DNA of 61,692 bases from Oxalobacteraceae bacterium (GCA_021298975.1 JAJTGC010000004.1:1-61692), one strand, 5' to 3'. Counted from the first letter of the stretch, positions 47,283 to 57,354 are shown. The notes: generated by a model not told the origin, from the sequence alone. Program-made: numbers and translations.

Positions 47283-49496
47283 ATGACCCCATCTGCCCCT
47301 GAGCCCCACATGCCTGAAGGCCCGCTGAACATAGACATCCGCCGGGTGACCTACCTGCGCGGACCGAACATGTGGACCTACCGCTCGGTTCTGGAAGCCT
47401 GGCTGGATCTCGGCGAACTGGAAAACTGGCCCAGCAACAAGCAGCCCGGCTTCATCGACCGCCTTCTGACGGTGCTGCCGCAGGTCGCCGCGCATCATTG
47501 CAGTCCGGGCGTCGCCTACGGCTTCGAGCAGCGCCTGCGCGAAGGCACCTGGATGGGTCACATCCTGGAACACATCATCATTGAATTGCTTGAGCTGTCC
47601 GGCATGGAAGCCGGTTTCGGCCAAACCCGCGAGACCACCCAATCGGGCACCTACCGCATGGTGTTCCGCGTGCCGGATGAAACTGTCGGCCGGATTGCAC
47701 TCGACGCCGGTCTGGCGCTGCTGCATGCCGTGATCAACCATCAGCCCTTCGACATCGAGCCCGAGCTGGCCAAGATCCGAAAAGCGATTGATGAGCACTA
47801 TCTGGGCCCAAGCACCGCGCATATCGTGGCCAGCGCCAACCAGCGCAAGATTCCGCACATTCGCCTCAACAAGGGCAGTCTGGTTCAGCTCGGGTATGGC
47901 GCGCTGCAAAAACGTATCTGGACTGCCGAGACCGATCTCACCAGTGCGATCGCCGAAGGCATCGCCGCCAACAAGCACATGACCAAGTCGCTGCTCAAGA
48001 GCTGCGGCATTCCCATTCCTGAAGGCGATGTCGTTCACAGCGCCGACGAAGCCTGGGAAGCCGCGCAGGATGTCGGCGTTCCCGTCGTCGTCAAACCACG
48101 CGACGGCAACCGCGGCCGCGGCGTCATGCTCAATCTCTCCACCGAAGCCGAAATCAGGGCGGCCTATGCCGTCGCTGTCGTCGAAGATATCGATGTCATC
48201 GTCGAGCGCTACATCATCGGCCATGAGCACCGCGTGCTGGTGGTCGGCGGACAGGTGGTCGCCGTGGCGCGCGGCGAAAGCGCCTGGGTCACTGCCGATG
48301 GACGAGCCACAATCGATCAACTGGTTGATGTACAAATCAACAGTGATCCGCGTCGTGGCAATGCCGACATTCATCCGCTCGAAACGCTGCACCCGAAAAC
48401 CAATAGCGTCATTCAAGCCAATCTGCAGCGGCAGGGACTGAGGCCCGATGATGTACCCGAAGCAGGTCGTCGCGTGCTGATTGCCGCCAATGGCAATCAT
48501 GCGATCGAATGTACCGATCGCATTCACCCGGATGTCGCCCATCTGTGCACGCTGGCTGCCCGCGTGGTGGGTCTCGATATCGCTGGCATCGATCTGGTGT
48601 GTCCCGATATCAGCCAGCCGCTCGATGCTCAGGGCGGCGCCGTGGTTGAGGTCAATGCCGGACCGAGTCTCTTGATGCATTTGCGTCCGGCAGAAGGTGT
48701 GCCGCAGCCGGTTGGCAACGCCATCGTCGGCCACCTCTTTCCCGAGGGTCAGCGTGGACGCATACCGATCGTCGGCATCTCGGGCAGCGTCGTGACCACC
48801 CCGATAGCCCGCCTGGTCGCCTGGCTGATGCAGCTCTCGGGTGCGCAAGTCGGTCTTGCCTGTCGTGATGGTTTGTTCGTCGGGCCGAGGCGCCTGGAGC
48901 ACGGCGATGCCGCACACTGGGAGTCAGGGCAGCGCCTGCTGATCAATCGTAATGTCGAAGCCGCCGTATTCGAGCATGACCCGATCACGCTACTGACCGA
49001 AGGACTGGCTTATGACCGTTGCTGGGTCGGTGTCGTCACAGACAGCGCGCCGGTGGCCGGACTTGATGAGCAGCTGATGACCGAGCCGGAGCATCGCTAC
49101 AAGATTTTGCGCACCCAGGTCGACGTGGTGGTCGACACCGGTATCGCTGTGCTCAATGCGACCGACGACACCGTACTGTCCATGTGTGAGCTTTGCGATG
49201 GCGATGTCATCCTCTACGCTGCGGATGATCAGCACCCGGCATTGCTGGCTCACCGCGAGGCCGGCAAACGCGTCGTGTTCATTCGCAAAGGTCAGATTGA
49301 ATGCGCCATCGGTGGCGCAGTCACGCACGCCTTCAACCTGCACGCCGATATCAGCCCTGCGACGCGTGCACTCCCTGCCGAGGTCCTGCTGCCCGCTATC
49401 GCCGCTGCCTGGGCGCTGGGGCTGGATGACGCAACCATACGCACGGGTCTGGAGACCTTTGCGACCAATGAGACCCAAAAACTGGTGATTGCCTGA
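47283..49496 (+). CDS. Cyanophycin synthetase, second type with degenerate Mur-ligase P-loop
   Basis: 737 residues, shorter than the 873 of its neighbour. N-terminal domain with ITYLRGPNMW-like opening and LGPSTAHIVASANQRKIPHIRL, ATP-grasp domain (about 210-460, VPVVVKPRDGNRGRGVML and VVEVNAGPSLLMHL intact), and a shortened Mur-ligase-like domain. At about 498-508 the P-loop is replaced by GISGSVVTTPIA, lacking the GxNGKTT lysine, and the C-terminal part after about residue 735 is missing. This resembles the CphA2-type enzymes that use one ATP site, or a non-catalytic partner. It ends two bases before cphA1. Confidence 0.87.
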   Translation: MTPSAPEPHMPEGPLNIDIRRVTYLRGPNMWTYRSVLEAWLDLGELENWPSNKQPGFIDRLLTVLPQVAAHHCSPGVAYGFEQRLREGTWMGHILEHIIIELLELSGMEAGFGQTRETTQSGTYRMVFRVPDETVGRIALDAGLALLHAVINHQPFDIEPELAKIRKAIDEHYLGPSTAHIVASANQRKIPHIRLNKGSLVQLGYGALQKRIWTAETDLTSAIAEGIAANKHMTKSLLKSCGIPIPEGDVVHSADEAWEAAQDVGVPVVVKPRDGNRGRGVMLNLSTEAEIRAAYAVAVVEDIDVIVERYIIGHEHRVLVVGGQVVAVARGESAWVTADGRATIDQLVDVQINSDPRRGNADIHPLETLHPKTNSVIQANLQRQGLRPDDVPEAGRRVLIAANGNHAIECTDRIHPDVAHLCTLAARVVGLDIAGIDLVCPDISQPLDAQGGAVVEVNAGPSLLMHLRPAEGVPQPVGNAIVGHLFPEGQRGRIPIVGISGSVVTTPIARLVAWLMQLSGAQVGLACRDGLFVGPRRLEHGDAAHWESGQRLLINRNVEAAVFEHDPITLLTEGLAYDRCWVGVVTDSAPVAGLDEQLMTEPEHRYKILRTQVDVVVDTGIAVLNATDDTVLSMCELCDGDVILYAADDQHPALLAHREAGKRVVFIRKGQIECAIGGAVTHAFNLHADISPATRALPAEVLLPAIAAAWALGLDDATIRTGLETFATNETQKLVIA

Positions 49497-49498
49497 GC

Positions 49499-52120
49499 AT
49501 GGAAATCCTGCAAACGAGAGCCCTGCGCGGGCCCAATTTATGGAGTCGCTACACCGCGCTCGAAATCGAAGTGCGCTGTGCGGCTGCCGAACTGGGCCTC
49601 GAACACATTCCCGGTTTTGAAGAAACCTTGCGCAGCCTTTTCCCCGGCGTGGGCGAATTGCGCGCACCGGGCTATACCGGACCGCTGACACTGGCGCATG
49701 TACTGGAAGCCACCCTGCTGGCCCTGCAGGCGCAGGCGGGTTGCCCGGTCAGTTTCAGTCTGACCTCACTGACACCGATCGTCGGCGTGTTTCAAGTCGT
49801 CGTGGAGTACAGCGAAGAAGACGTGGGCCGGCTTGCCCTCACGATGTCACAGCAGATCGTCGCGCATGCCCTGAAAATTTCGACAGGACAAATTGCCCCG
49901 CAGACGAACGCGCCTGACGTGCCGGCCATGCTGGCCGAGCTGCGCGAGCTTGATGAAGACAATCGCCTCGGGCCCAGCACCGGCTCCATTGTGACCGCGG
50001 CCGTCGCACGTGGCATACCGTTCCGGCGCATGACCAGCGGCTCACTGGTACAGATAGGCTGGGGTCACCGGCAGCGGCGCATTCAGGCGGCCGAAGTCGA
50101 TTCCACCAGCGCGGTGGCCGAAGCCATCGCACAGGACAAAAATCTCACCAAGCATCTGCTGCATGCAGCAGGCGTCCCCGTTCCGACCGGTGCCCCCGTG
50201 AAATCCGTTGATGAAGCCTGGGAAGTCGCGCTGCGCATAGGCTTGCCCGTCGTGGTCAAGCCACAAAATGGCAGCCAGGGCAAAGGCGTGACGGTCAATA
50301 TTCACACCCGCGAGCAAATCGAAAAAGCCTTTCATGCTGCGACCGGCAAAAGCCCGGTACTGGTCGAAAAATTTTTCCCCGGCAGTGACTACCGCTTGCT
50401 CGTGGTCGGCAACAAGCTGATTGCGGCAGCGCGACGCGACCCGCCGCAAGTTACCGGCGATGGCGAACATTCGGTCAGGCAGCTGGTCGACATCGTGAAT
50501 AACGATCCGCGTCGCAGTGACGGCCATGCCACCTCGCTGACCAAAATTCGCTTCGACGACATCGCCATTGCCTGCCTGTCCGGACAGGACCTGCATCCGG
50601 ATTCGGTTCCCGAAAAAGGCCGGCGCATCATTTTGCGCAACAACGCCAACCTGAGTACTGGCGGCACGGCCACCGATGTCACCGATGACGTGCATCCCGA
50701 GGTTGCCGCTCGCGCCATTGATGCCGCTGCGATGATCGGACTGCATGTCTGTGGCGTCGATGTGGTTTGCGAGAGCATCATGCGGCCCCTGGAAGAACAG
50801 AACGCCGGTGTGGTGGAAGTCAATGCAGCGCCCGGCTTGCGCATGCATTTGTCGCCGTCGTATGGCAAAGGCCGCAACATCGGCGAAGCCATCATGCAGC
50901 TGATGTATGACTCGGGCGATGATGGCCGCATCCCGGTCGTTGCCGTCACCGGCGTGAACGGCAAAACCACCACGACGCGACTGATCAGCCATGTGCTGGC
51001 CAACAGCGGCCTGTGCGTGGGCATGACCAACACCGATGGCGTCTTTGTTGATGGTCGCCAGACTGACAGCGGCGACTGCAGCGGCCCCAAAAGCGCACGC
51101 AATGTACTCTCGCATCCGCATGTGCAAGCGGCGGTGCTTGAAACAGCGCGCGGTGGCGTGCTGCGCGAGGGGCTGGGTTTCGACAAATGCGCAGTCGCCG
51201 TCGTGACCAATGTCGGCGAAGGCGACCATCTCGGCATGAATCATGTGCACACCCCCGAGGATGTCGCGCGCGTCAAACAGATCATCGTCCAGAATGTCGC
51301 GCCCAACGGCTACGCCGTCCTGAACGCCAGCGATCCGCTGGTCGCCGGCATGGCGTCGCACTGTCCGGGCAAGGTCATTTTCTTTGCGCAGAATGCGCAT
51401 CATCCGGTACTGTTGACTCACCGTGCGCGCGGCAACCGGGTGGTATTTGTCGAGGCGGGCGATATCGTGGTGACCGAAGGCGCCCTGCAACATCGCATGC
51501 CGCTGGCCGACGTGCCGTTGACGGGAGGCGGCCTGTTAGGCTTTCAGATCGAGAACACGCTGGCCGCCGTTGGTGCCTGCTGGGGACTCGGCATGGACTG
51601 GCAACACATCGTCAATGGCATCAACAGCTTTCATAACGACAGCAAAAACGCGCCGGGTCGATTCAACCTCATGCGCTATCGCGATGCCACGGTGGTGGCT
51701 GATTACGGACACAATCCGCATGCGATGCGCGCACTGGTCGCCGCCTTTGATGCCCTGCCTGCACAACCCGACGTGAAACGCACCGTCGTCATCAGCGGCG
51801 CCGGTGACCGTCGCGATGAAGACCTGCGCGAGCTCACGCGCGTACTAGGCGCTGCCTTCGACAATATCGTGCTCTTCGAAGACGCCTGTCAGCGCGGACG
51901 TGCCGATGGCGAGGTTCTGGGTCTCTTGCGTGAAGGTCTGGTGGACGCAACGCGCGCCAGCCATGTGGAAGAAATTCGCGGCGAGTTCATCGCCATTGAC
52001 CGCGGTCTGTCGCTATTGAAACCGGGTGACCAGTGTTTGGTACTGGTCGATCAGGTCGAAGAAGCGCTGGCGCATCTGGCGATGCGGGTGACGGAAAATC
52101 AGGCGCGTGTGATCAATTAA
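49499..52120 (+). CDS. cphA: Cyanophycin synthetase
   Basis: Makes the storage polymer multi-L-arginyl-poly-L-aspartate from Asp, Arg and ATP without ribosomes. All 873 residues and three domains are present: N-domain (1-160), ATP-grasp (about 160-470: LPVVVKPQNGSQGKGVTVNI, VEVNAAPGLRMHL) for Asp addition, and Mur-ligase-like domain (about 475-873) for Arg addition with P-loop GVNGKTTT (about 485-492), AVLETARGGVLREGLGF, TNVGEGDHLGMNH and DYGHNPHAMRAL. Two bases follow the previous stop, so translation is coupled. No cphB or cphE cyanophycinase gene is in the window. Confidence 0.95.
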   Translation: MEILQTRALRGPNLWSRYTALEIEVRCAAAELGLEHIPGFEETLRSLFPGVGELRAPGYTGPLTLAHVLEATLLALQAQAGCPVSFSLTSLTPIVGVFQVVVEYSEEDVGRLALTMSQQIVAHALKISTGQIAPQTNAPDVPAMLAELRELDEDNRLGPSTGSIVTAAVARGIPFRRMTSGSLVQIGWGHRQRRIQAAEVDSTSAVAEAIAQDKNLTKHLLHAAGVPVPTGAPVKSVDEAWEVALRIGLPVVVKPQNGSQGKGVTVNIHTREQIEKAFHAATGKSPVLVEKFFPGSDYRLLVVGNKLIAAARRDPPQVTGDGEHSVRQLVDIVNNDPRRSDGHATSLTKIRFDDIAIACLSGQDLHPDSVPEKGRRIILRNNANLSTGGTATDVTDDVHPEVAARAIDAAAMIGLHVCGVDVVCESIMRPLEEQNAGVVEVNAAPGLRMHLSPSYGKGRNIGEAIMQLMYDSGDDGRIPVVAVTGVNGKTTTTRLISHVLANSGLCVGMTNTDGVFVDGRQTDSGDCSGPKSARNVLSHPHVQAAVLETARGGVLREGLGFDKCAVAVVTNVGEGDHLGMNHVHTPEDVARVKQIIVQNVAPNGYAVLNASDPLVAGMASHCPGKVIFFAQNAHHPVLLTHRARGNRVVFVEAGDIVVTEGALQHRMPLADVPLTGGGLLGFQIENTLAAVGACWGLGMDWQHIVNGINSFHNDSKNAPGRFNLMRYRDATVVADYGHNPHAMRALVAAFDALPAQPDVKRTVVISGAGDRRDEDLRELTRVLGAAFDNIVLFEDACQRGRADGEVLGLLREGLVDATRASHVEEIRGEFIAIDRGLSLLKPGDQCLVLVDQVEEALAHLAMRVTENQARVIN

Positions 52121-52396
52121 GTTCAATCATCGTTACAACACAGCCGCCAATTACGGAATCGCTGGTTTTCCCCCGGCAGGTCTTCCCGGAACGCAGTTGC
52201 TCTTTCAGAGTCACGCCCACGGCGAGCCAGACCCGTCATCCAAGGACGTTTCTCCGAACTGGCCTTCGCAGCGAAGAAGACGGTCATCCGAGGCGATGAC
52301 TCGGATTGTATTAACGGCGTTGCCGACCTTGCCGTGGAAGCGCTCTCAAGAACCGCTCTGGCCGGCGCCGTCAACGATACGATCGGCGAGGTTGTA

Positions 52397-52711
52397 TTAC
52401 AAAAACTGCACTCTGGCACGCAACGCGTCGATCGAGATTTGCGCACCAGCGATGGCTTTACCTCCGGGCTCGCCACCGGCAATGACACCCTTGCCAGCCA
52501 CCGGCGCCAGCGAATCCACACGAAAACGCGCCACATCACTCCCGTGGCGAATGAAGCAGGACTCATCAAAATACAAGCGATCGCCGTTATCGTCGATCTC
52601 ATCAAAATCAATGCTGTCGAAACCAATCAGCTCACGCACACCTGACTCGCCGGCCGTGATTTCTACTTCACGGATATCTTTCGTCGCGGGATCAATTACA
52701 AAAACTTGCAT
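52397..52711 (-). CDS. Conserved-type hypothetical protein
   Basis: 104 residues from ATG 52711 (MQVFVIDPATKDIREVEI), chosen because GGAG lies seven bases upstream. Acidic first half (GFDSIDFDEIDDNGDRLYFDE), Gly/Ala-rich second half (DSLAPVAGKGVIAGGEPGGKAIAG). The pattern of IDPxxxxIxEV followed by a DRLYFDE strand resembles DUF3846-like small proteins, but I cannot confirm it. Convergent with cphA across 276 bases in which I see no gene. Confidence 0.65.
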   Translation of the reverse strand: MQVFVIDPATKDIREVEITAGESGVRELIGFDSIDFDEIDDNGDRLYFDESCFIRHGSDVARFRVDSLAPVAGKGVIAGGEPGGKAIAGAQISIDALRARVQFL

Positions 52712-52979
52712 GGCATTCTCCATTCGCTGTCGTTGCTTGAGCCCTTAAGCCAGAGCTGAAATTTCAGCGCGGATGCTAACACGCCAGGCACAGCACGACT
52801 GCTTGATGCGCCCGACGGCCAGAATCTGCCACCTGGTCCGCTCGAACGGCACGAATTTGCCGCATCTGTCCGCAAAATCAGCATGTCACCGCACAACCCC
52901 TCAATGGCATGTTTTTTGCAGACACCGGGCTCAATTTCACACTATCCGCCCAAGTCATCCAGCAGCGGGTTCGTACACT

Positions 52980-54143
52980 ATGCACATCGACGGTTCACAG
53001 GGCTTCATTCCCGTGGTGGGGGGTGCCTCCCCCAGCCAGGCCGAAGCCAAGGCGCTGCTCCTGCCGGAGCTGCAAAAACTCGTGCCCGAGGCGAGCGCGA
53101 GCGATGTCACGCCCAAGGGCTTCCCCAAGGGCGTCAGCTGGACCGACGCCTACAAAATGGTTACCGGATGGCACCGCGACAGCGAGAGTTCACCCGCCAC
53201 ATTCGGCATCCTGGTGGACCGTCTTGGCGGCACGATCAACGGCACCAAGACGCTGGCAAGACTGGGCTACAACGACCTTTCACGCTTCCCGCGCGGCACC
53301 TCCGTCCGGGGTGCCATCGACAAACTCTATGGCACCCCATCCAACGGCTTTCTCGCCCGGGCATTGACCCAGGCTGGCATCTACGATTTACGTGATTTCC
53401 CGCCCGGTGCCCGCGCCTTTGATTCGTTCAAACTCATTGAAGACACCGACAATCCCGGCGTCGTGTCGCGCGACAAATATCTCGAATACAAACAAGCATT
53501 CTCAAGCCTGTCGGCCATCGGCATTACCTCGCTGAGTAATTTTCCCAAAGGGACAAGCGTCGTCGAGGCCAGAGATCTGCTGGCCCCCAGGGCGATGGAC
53601 ATGCTGAGCATGATGGGTGCCGACGATTCGGTATTTGCCAATCCCGACCTGTCCCCGCTGGACAAGCTGGCAATTACAATCAACCTGCCCCAAACCATCA
53701 ACCAGATGGCGCCCTTGCCCTCGGATACCGAGCAACGTGCCGTCATGGTCGACAAATTCCGCACGATCTCGGATCAAGCCAAAGCAGCACGGCAGCTGGG
53801 CATGATGGGTTACCAAAGCCTGGAGCCATTCAAAGGGATGAGCGTGCTCAAGGGCAAGGCGCCCAAGGCGACCGACGCACTGGCGCAGGTGCTGACCACG
53901 CCCCAGCCGTTTGATCTGCCCCGACCCGCCCCCGTCACTGGCTCGGAAAACAACTTTACCCGGCTGTTCATGCCGACCAAGATCAACAAGGTACGCACCT
54001 ACGGCACGCCCAATCCGATCATCAACACCGTACTTGGCCCCCAAACCAAAGATCGCCTCACCAAAAACGTCCTGCCCCCAACCCGCACCGTGACCACCGC
54101 TGAGGTACTAGCGTTCAACCAAAGCTACTGGAAGCGGACATAG
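52980..54143 (+). CDS. Protein with FPxGxSV internal repeats, unknown function
   Basis: 387 residues from ATG 52980 (MHIDGSQGFIPVVGGA); the frame extends to 52773 but that part looks non-coding. Internal repeats occur at 48-61 (FPKGVSWTDAYKMV), 103-116 (FPRGTSVRGAIDKL), 140-153 (FPPGARAFDSFKLI), 188-201 (FPKGTSVVEARDLL) and a diverged one at about 283-301. Most are preceded by LGxxxLxx, making units of about 45-50 residues. No signal peptide, no membrane helix, no family recognised. It could be a secreted effector or an adaptor of helical repeats; neither is shown. No strong ribosome binding site is visible. Confidence 0.65.
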   Translation: MHIDGSQGFIPVVGGASPSQAEAKALLLPELQKLVPEASASDVTPKGFPKGVSWTDAYKMVTGWHRDSESSPATFGILVDRLGGTINGTKTLARLGYNDLSRFPRGTSVRGAIDKLYGTPSNGFLARALTQAGIYDLRDFPPGARAFDSFKLIEDTDNPGVVSRDKYLEYKQAFSSLSAIGITSLSNFPKGTSVVEARDLLAPRAMDMLSMMGADDSVFANPDLSPLDKLAITINLPQTINQMAPLPSDTEQRAVMVDKFRTISDQAKAARQLGMMGYQSLEPFKGMSVLKGKAPKATDALAQVLTTPQPFDLPRPAPVTGSENNFTRLFMPTKINKVRTYGTPNPIINTVLGPQTKDRLTKNVLPPTRTVTTAEVLAFNQSYWKRT

Positions 54144-54271
54144 CCCACCTCACGCCTAACCGCCGTGCACCGAGCCTGCTGCAATTAATGCTAAATTCGG
54201 GTTGTTTCCGAAGGGAAACCGCATCCGTGGTGTAGTTTGGCCCATCCCATTCATTCGCTCATGACGGTGGC

Positions 54272-56464
54272 ATGATGAGACGAGGTTTTTTCCTGTGGCT
54301 GTGCCTGATTCTGCTGCAGGCACCCACGGCACAATCGCAGGGCATTTTTGAGGTCACCAAAGACTTGCCGCTGGTGTTCAGCGATGCCGCCGGCACCCGC
54401 GTACTCGCCGAAACGGATCACCCGCTGAGTCCGCAACAAGCCCGCGAGCGCCTGAACGATTTCAAATCACCCGAATCGATCGGTGCGATTGCCCCTCGCC
54501 AGTACTACTGGGTACGAAGCCACTTGCAAAGCCGGCTCGACACGGACAAGGAAATCCGCATCGAGATACCGTTGTGGGAGGCGATGCATCCTTGGGTAAT
54601 TTTTGACGACGGGAGGATGCAGCCACTGCAGTCCTCTGGCAATTTCTACGGCAACTATGCCAAGCTGAGCGATGCCAACCCTTATGTCATGGGGCTCGGT
54701 GCCGCACCCAGCCAGTTTGCCGTCTTTACATTGCGACGGGGCGAATCGGTCACGCTGCTCACCCGCGTACGCGCGACGGCCAATTTCATTCCCAACAGTT
54801 TCGTGCCTTCTTTCTCCGACCATGCGCGCATGCTCGAGCTACGCCGCTTTGGCCTGCATATCGAAGGCATGCAAGCGGGTATTCTGCTGGCGCTGGGCAT
54901 CTTCGGTTGGTTCTCGGTGTTTCAGAACCGCGATCGCACCAGTCTCGCGTATGGCGTCTGGATCCTCTTTGCGCTGCTCTCAGCGACTTCGCTGCGCGTG
55001 CATGATGGCAGTCGCTTGTTCGAATTTTATGTGGACATTGAAGGACAGCGCACCGGTCATGTGATGACCGCAGCCGTAATCATGAATGTGCTCGCCTACT
55101 TTCAGGCGATGTGTTACGTGATCTTCGCGCGCAATTTTCTTGAGCTCAAAACGCATATGCCGCTCGTGCACAGGGCGACCAATGTCTACCTCGTTCTGAC
55201 ACTGGCGCATTTGTATGTGGTTGCCTTTGTTCCGCACAACATTCCGCAGATATGGCTGTGGTCACCCCTGTTCATCACGTTCTTGCTGGTTTTGCTGACC
55301 ATCTTCAGTTGCGCCTTCATTCGCTACCGTCAGGGCCTGCAGATCGCAAAATTCTTCATGTTTGCGATGGTGCCTTACTTTTTTTTCCGGGTGATTTTTT
55401 TCCTTGGGATTCTGAAGGTACCCTCACCCTTCAGCTACCTTGACAAATACGGTATCGGCCTGTTCCTGCAAAACTCGAACACCGCGCAAGCCATGGGTGT
55501 GTGCGCCGAAGCGATGATCATGGCGATGGCCGTCATCAGCAAAACCCGCTGGCTGCAGCAGGAGTTGAACCAGAAAATTCAAACGCAGAAAGAACTGGTT
55601 GAAAATCAAAATCAGTTACTTGAATCGACGGTCGCCCAACGCACGCACGAGCTGGTAGAAAGCAAGGCCGAGCTCGAGAAACAGCACGAGGTCGTGGTCG
55701 ATTCCATTCGTTACGCCAGTCGGCTGCAGCGCGCGCAGCTGCCACGCCTGCAACGTATAGAAAAGTACTTTTCCTCGTTTCATGCCATCTGGGAGCCACG
55801 CGACACCATCGGTGGCGATGTCTGGTGGGCGTCGCTGCCGGATCATGAAGGCCGCATCGTGGTTGCCGTGGCAGACAGCACCGGCCACGGCGTGCCCGGC
55901 GCCATGCTCTCCGTGCTGATCAGCACATCGCTGGAACGCCTGTATGCCAGCGACCCGGCTCTGGACCCCTCACGCGCGCTAATGCAACTCGACGCCGCGT
56001 TGCGTTCCGGTCTCAATCAGGACAGCGATGACGCCGAGAGCGATGACGGCTGCGATGCCGCCATCGTCCGCATTGACCCGGCACGACAGCTGATCGAATT
56101 CGCCGGAGCCAAGCTGGGCTTGCTGCATGTACGCGCCGACGGTTCACTGGAGCGGATTCAGCCCGCCCGTTTGTCACTCGGTTACCGCGACCCACCGCAT
56201 GAAGTGCCCCAACTGCATCAGCTTCGGTACACGCAGGACGATACCTTCGTCATAGTCTCGGATGGCATGACCGACCAGATAGGCACGCGCGATGGCGGAT
56301 CACCGCGTGCCTATGGCTACCGCAGGCTGCATGAACTGGTCGCGCGTCTGCACCACCAGAGCGCCACCGACATTGCGCAGGCCATGCGCGAAGACTTGCG
56401 ACAATGGCAAGGTGAGCAAATGCGCCGCGACGATGTGACGGCCGTGATCTTCAAGCCAGCCTGA
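54272..56464 (+). CDS. 7TM-DISM receptor with C-terminal SpoIIE-type phosphatase
   Basis: 730 residues. Signal peptide (1-22, LWLCLILLQAPTAQSQ), a periplasmic 7TMR-DISM extracellular domain (about 30-185), seven membrane helices (about 195-405), a coiled coil (about 415-475, QKIQTQKELVENQNQLLES), and a PP2C/SpoIIE serine phosphatase domain (about 485-730) with PRDTIGGDVWWA, VAVADSTGHGVPGAMLSVLIS, FVIVSDGMTDQIGT and RRDDVTAVIF. The acidic metal ligands are in place. It should sense an external ligand and dephosphorylate a cytoplasmic partner such as an anti-sigma-antagonist. No partner gene is adjacent. Confidence 0.88.
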   Translation: MMRRGFFLWLCLILLQAPTAQSQGIFEVTKDLPLVFSDAAGTRVLAETDHPLSPQQARERLNDFKSPESIGAIAPRQYYWVRSHLQSRLDTDKEIRIEIPLWEAMHPWVIFDDGRMQPLQSSGNFYGNYAKLSDANPYVMGLGAAPSQFAVFTLRRGESVTLLTRVRATANFIPNSFVPSFSDHARMLELRRFGLHIEGMQAGILLALGIFGWFSVFQNRDRTSLAYGVWILFALLSATSLRVHDGSRLFEFYVDIEGQRTGHVMTAAVIMNVLAYFQAMCYVIFARNFLELKTHMPLVHRATNVYLVLTLAHLYVVAFVPHNIPQIWLWSPLFITFLLVLLTIFSCAFIRYRQGLQIAKFFMFAMVPYFFFRVIFFLGILKVPSPFSYLDKYGIGLFLQNSNTAQAMGVCAEAMIMAMAVISKTRWLQQELNQKIQTQKELVENQNQLLESTVAQRTHELVESKAELEKQHEVVVDSIRYASRLQRAQLPRLQRIEKYFSSFHAIWEPRDTIGGDVWWASLPDHEGRIVVAVADSTGHGVPGAMLSVLISTSLERLYASDPALDPSRALMQLDAALRSGLNQDSDDAESDDGCDAAIVRIDPARQLIEFAGAKLGLLHVRADGSLERIQPARLSLGYRDPPHEVPQLHQLRYTQDDTFVIVSDGMTDQIGTRDGGSPRAYGYRRLHELVARLHHQSATDIAQAMREDLRQWQGEQMRRDDVTAVIFKPA

Positions 56465-56708
56465 ACAAAACACAGCCCAATAAACATCTTAAGAAGTTGC
56501 TGAAGAAAGATTGGTCAAGTCATTGATTTTTATTGTTCTTCGCGCGTTGCAACCTGACGCATTCTGTACATCCGGAGAATTTTCACGATTCGCCGCTCAA
56601 GTTTTGAGTGCAACTGCCGACACCCCAGATTACCGTTAGTGAGTAGGGCGATAGCCGTGCTTTGTTTATACTCACGCACGCGAAATGACCATTTCTGGAG
56701 ATAGCCAA

Positions 56709-57290
56709 ATGAAAAAAATTATTATGGGGGGCTTGCTGGCCTTGTCGGGAGCCGCGCTGGCTGGCGACAACAAGCCATTCGTCTCACTGGACGCGAGCAG
56801 TGAAAAGGACACGCTTGCCAGTGAATACATTGGCGCCAATATCACTATCGGTGTCAAGACAGCCGACAAGTTCGAATATTCCGTGAAGGCCGGCACCAGC
56901 GCCAAGAGCACCAGCAGCAGCGACACCATCAGCAACAACCTCGAGTTCAAAGTCAAGAAGTCCTTCGATCTCGGCATGTTCTTCCTGCCCTATGTCGCCG
57001 TGCGTATCGGCGAGAAGCTGAACTACAACACCACCCACTTCACCCACTACGCTTTTGATGCGGGCGCCAAAGTGCCCCTGTCGAATGGCATTTCACTCGA
57101 TATCGGTACCCGTTACCGCAATTCCTTTGATTCAGCCGAAAATTACAAGAGCATGCGCTACCATGCGATGTTCCTCTACGACGTGGATCAGCACAACACC
57201 GTTGGCCTTCGCTACGCGCGCAGCTACTCGGATGTCTCTGACTACGAAGAGCGCAAAAGCTGGCGTGTGCACTACCAGCGCAGTTACTGA
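56709..57290 (+). CDS. Small outer-membrane beta-barrel-like protein
   Basis: 193 residues from ATG 56709 (MKKIIMGGLLALSGAALA), with GGAG at 56697-56700. The signal peptide is cleaved after ALA near residue 18. The mature part alternates polar and aromatic residues and ends in an aromatic residue (VHYQRSY), as beta-barrel proteins do. Repeated strand-like segments such as YSVKAGTSAK, FFLPYVAVRIGEKL and HNTVGLRYARSYSD are visible. Substrate or role unknown. A good terminator follows, so it is monocistronic. Confidence 0.78.
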   Translation: MKKIIMGGLLALSGAALAGDNKPFVSLDASSEKDTLASEYIGANITIGVKTADKFEYSVKAGTSAKSTSSSDTISNNLEFKVKKSFDLGMFFLPYVAVRIGEKLNYNTTHFTHYAFDAGAKVPLSNGISLDIGTRYRNSFDSAENYKSMRYHAMFLYDVDQHNTVGLRYARSYSDVSDYEERKSWRVHYQRSY

Positions 57291-57324
57291 CAGCGCACTT
57301 ATCTGCGTTTTGGCGCAGCCTGAG

Positions 57325-57354
57325 AACCCGGCACCGACAGCTGCCGGGTTTTTT
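57325..57354 (+). terminator. Rho-independent terminator
   Basis: AACCCGGCA and TGCCGGGTT pair around a short loop and are followed by TTTTTT. It lies 35 bases after the beta-barrel gene stop. Confidence 0.88.

Noticed and set aside
47274-48917. 547-codon minus-strand frame opposite the first cyanophycin synthetase
   Set aside because: High-G+C antisense frame; the coding strand has full ATP-grasp motifs.
50042-51493. 483-codon minus-strand frame opposite cphA
   Set aside because: Same reason: shadow of a well-supported gene.
52123-52626. 167-codon minus-strand frame overlapping the 104-residue hypothetical gene
   Set aside because: The overlapping frame starting at 52711 has a good ribosome binding site and more protein-like composition.
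52773-52979. N-terminal extension of the repeat protein
   Set aside because: Rich in His, Cys and Arg, with no ribosome binding site; the ATG at 52980 gives a more natural N-terminus.
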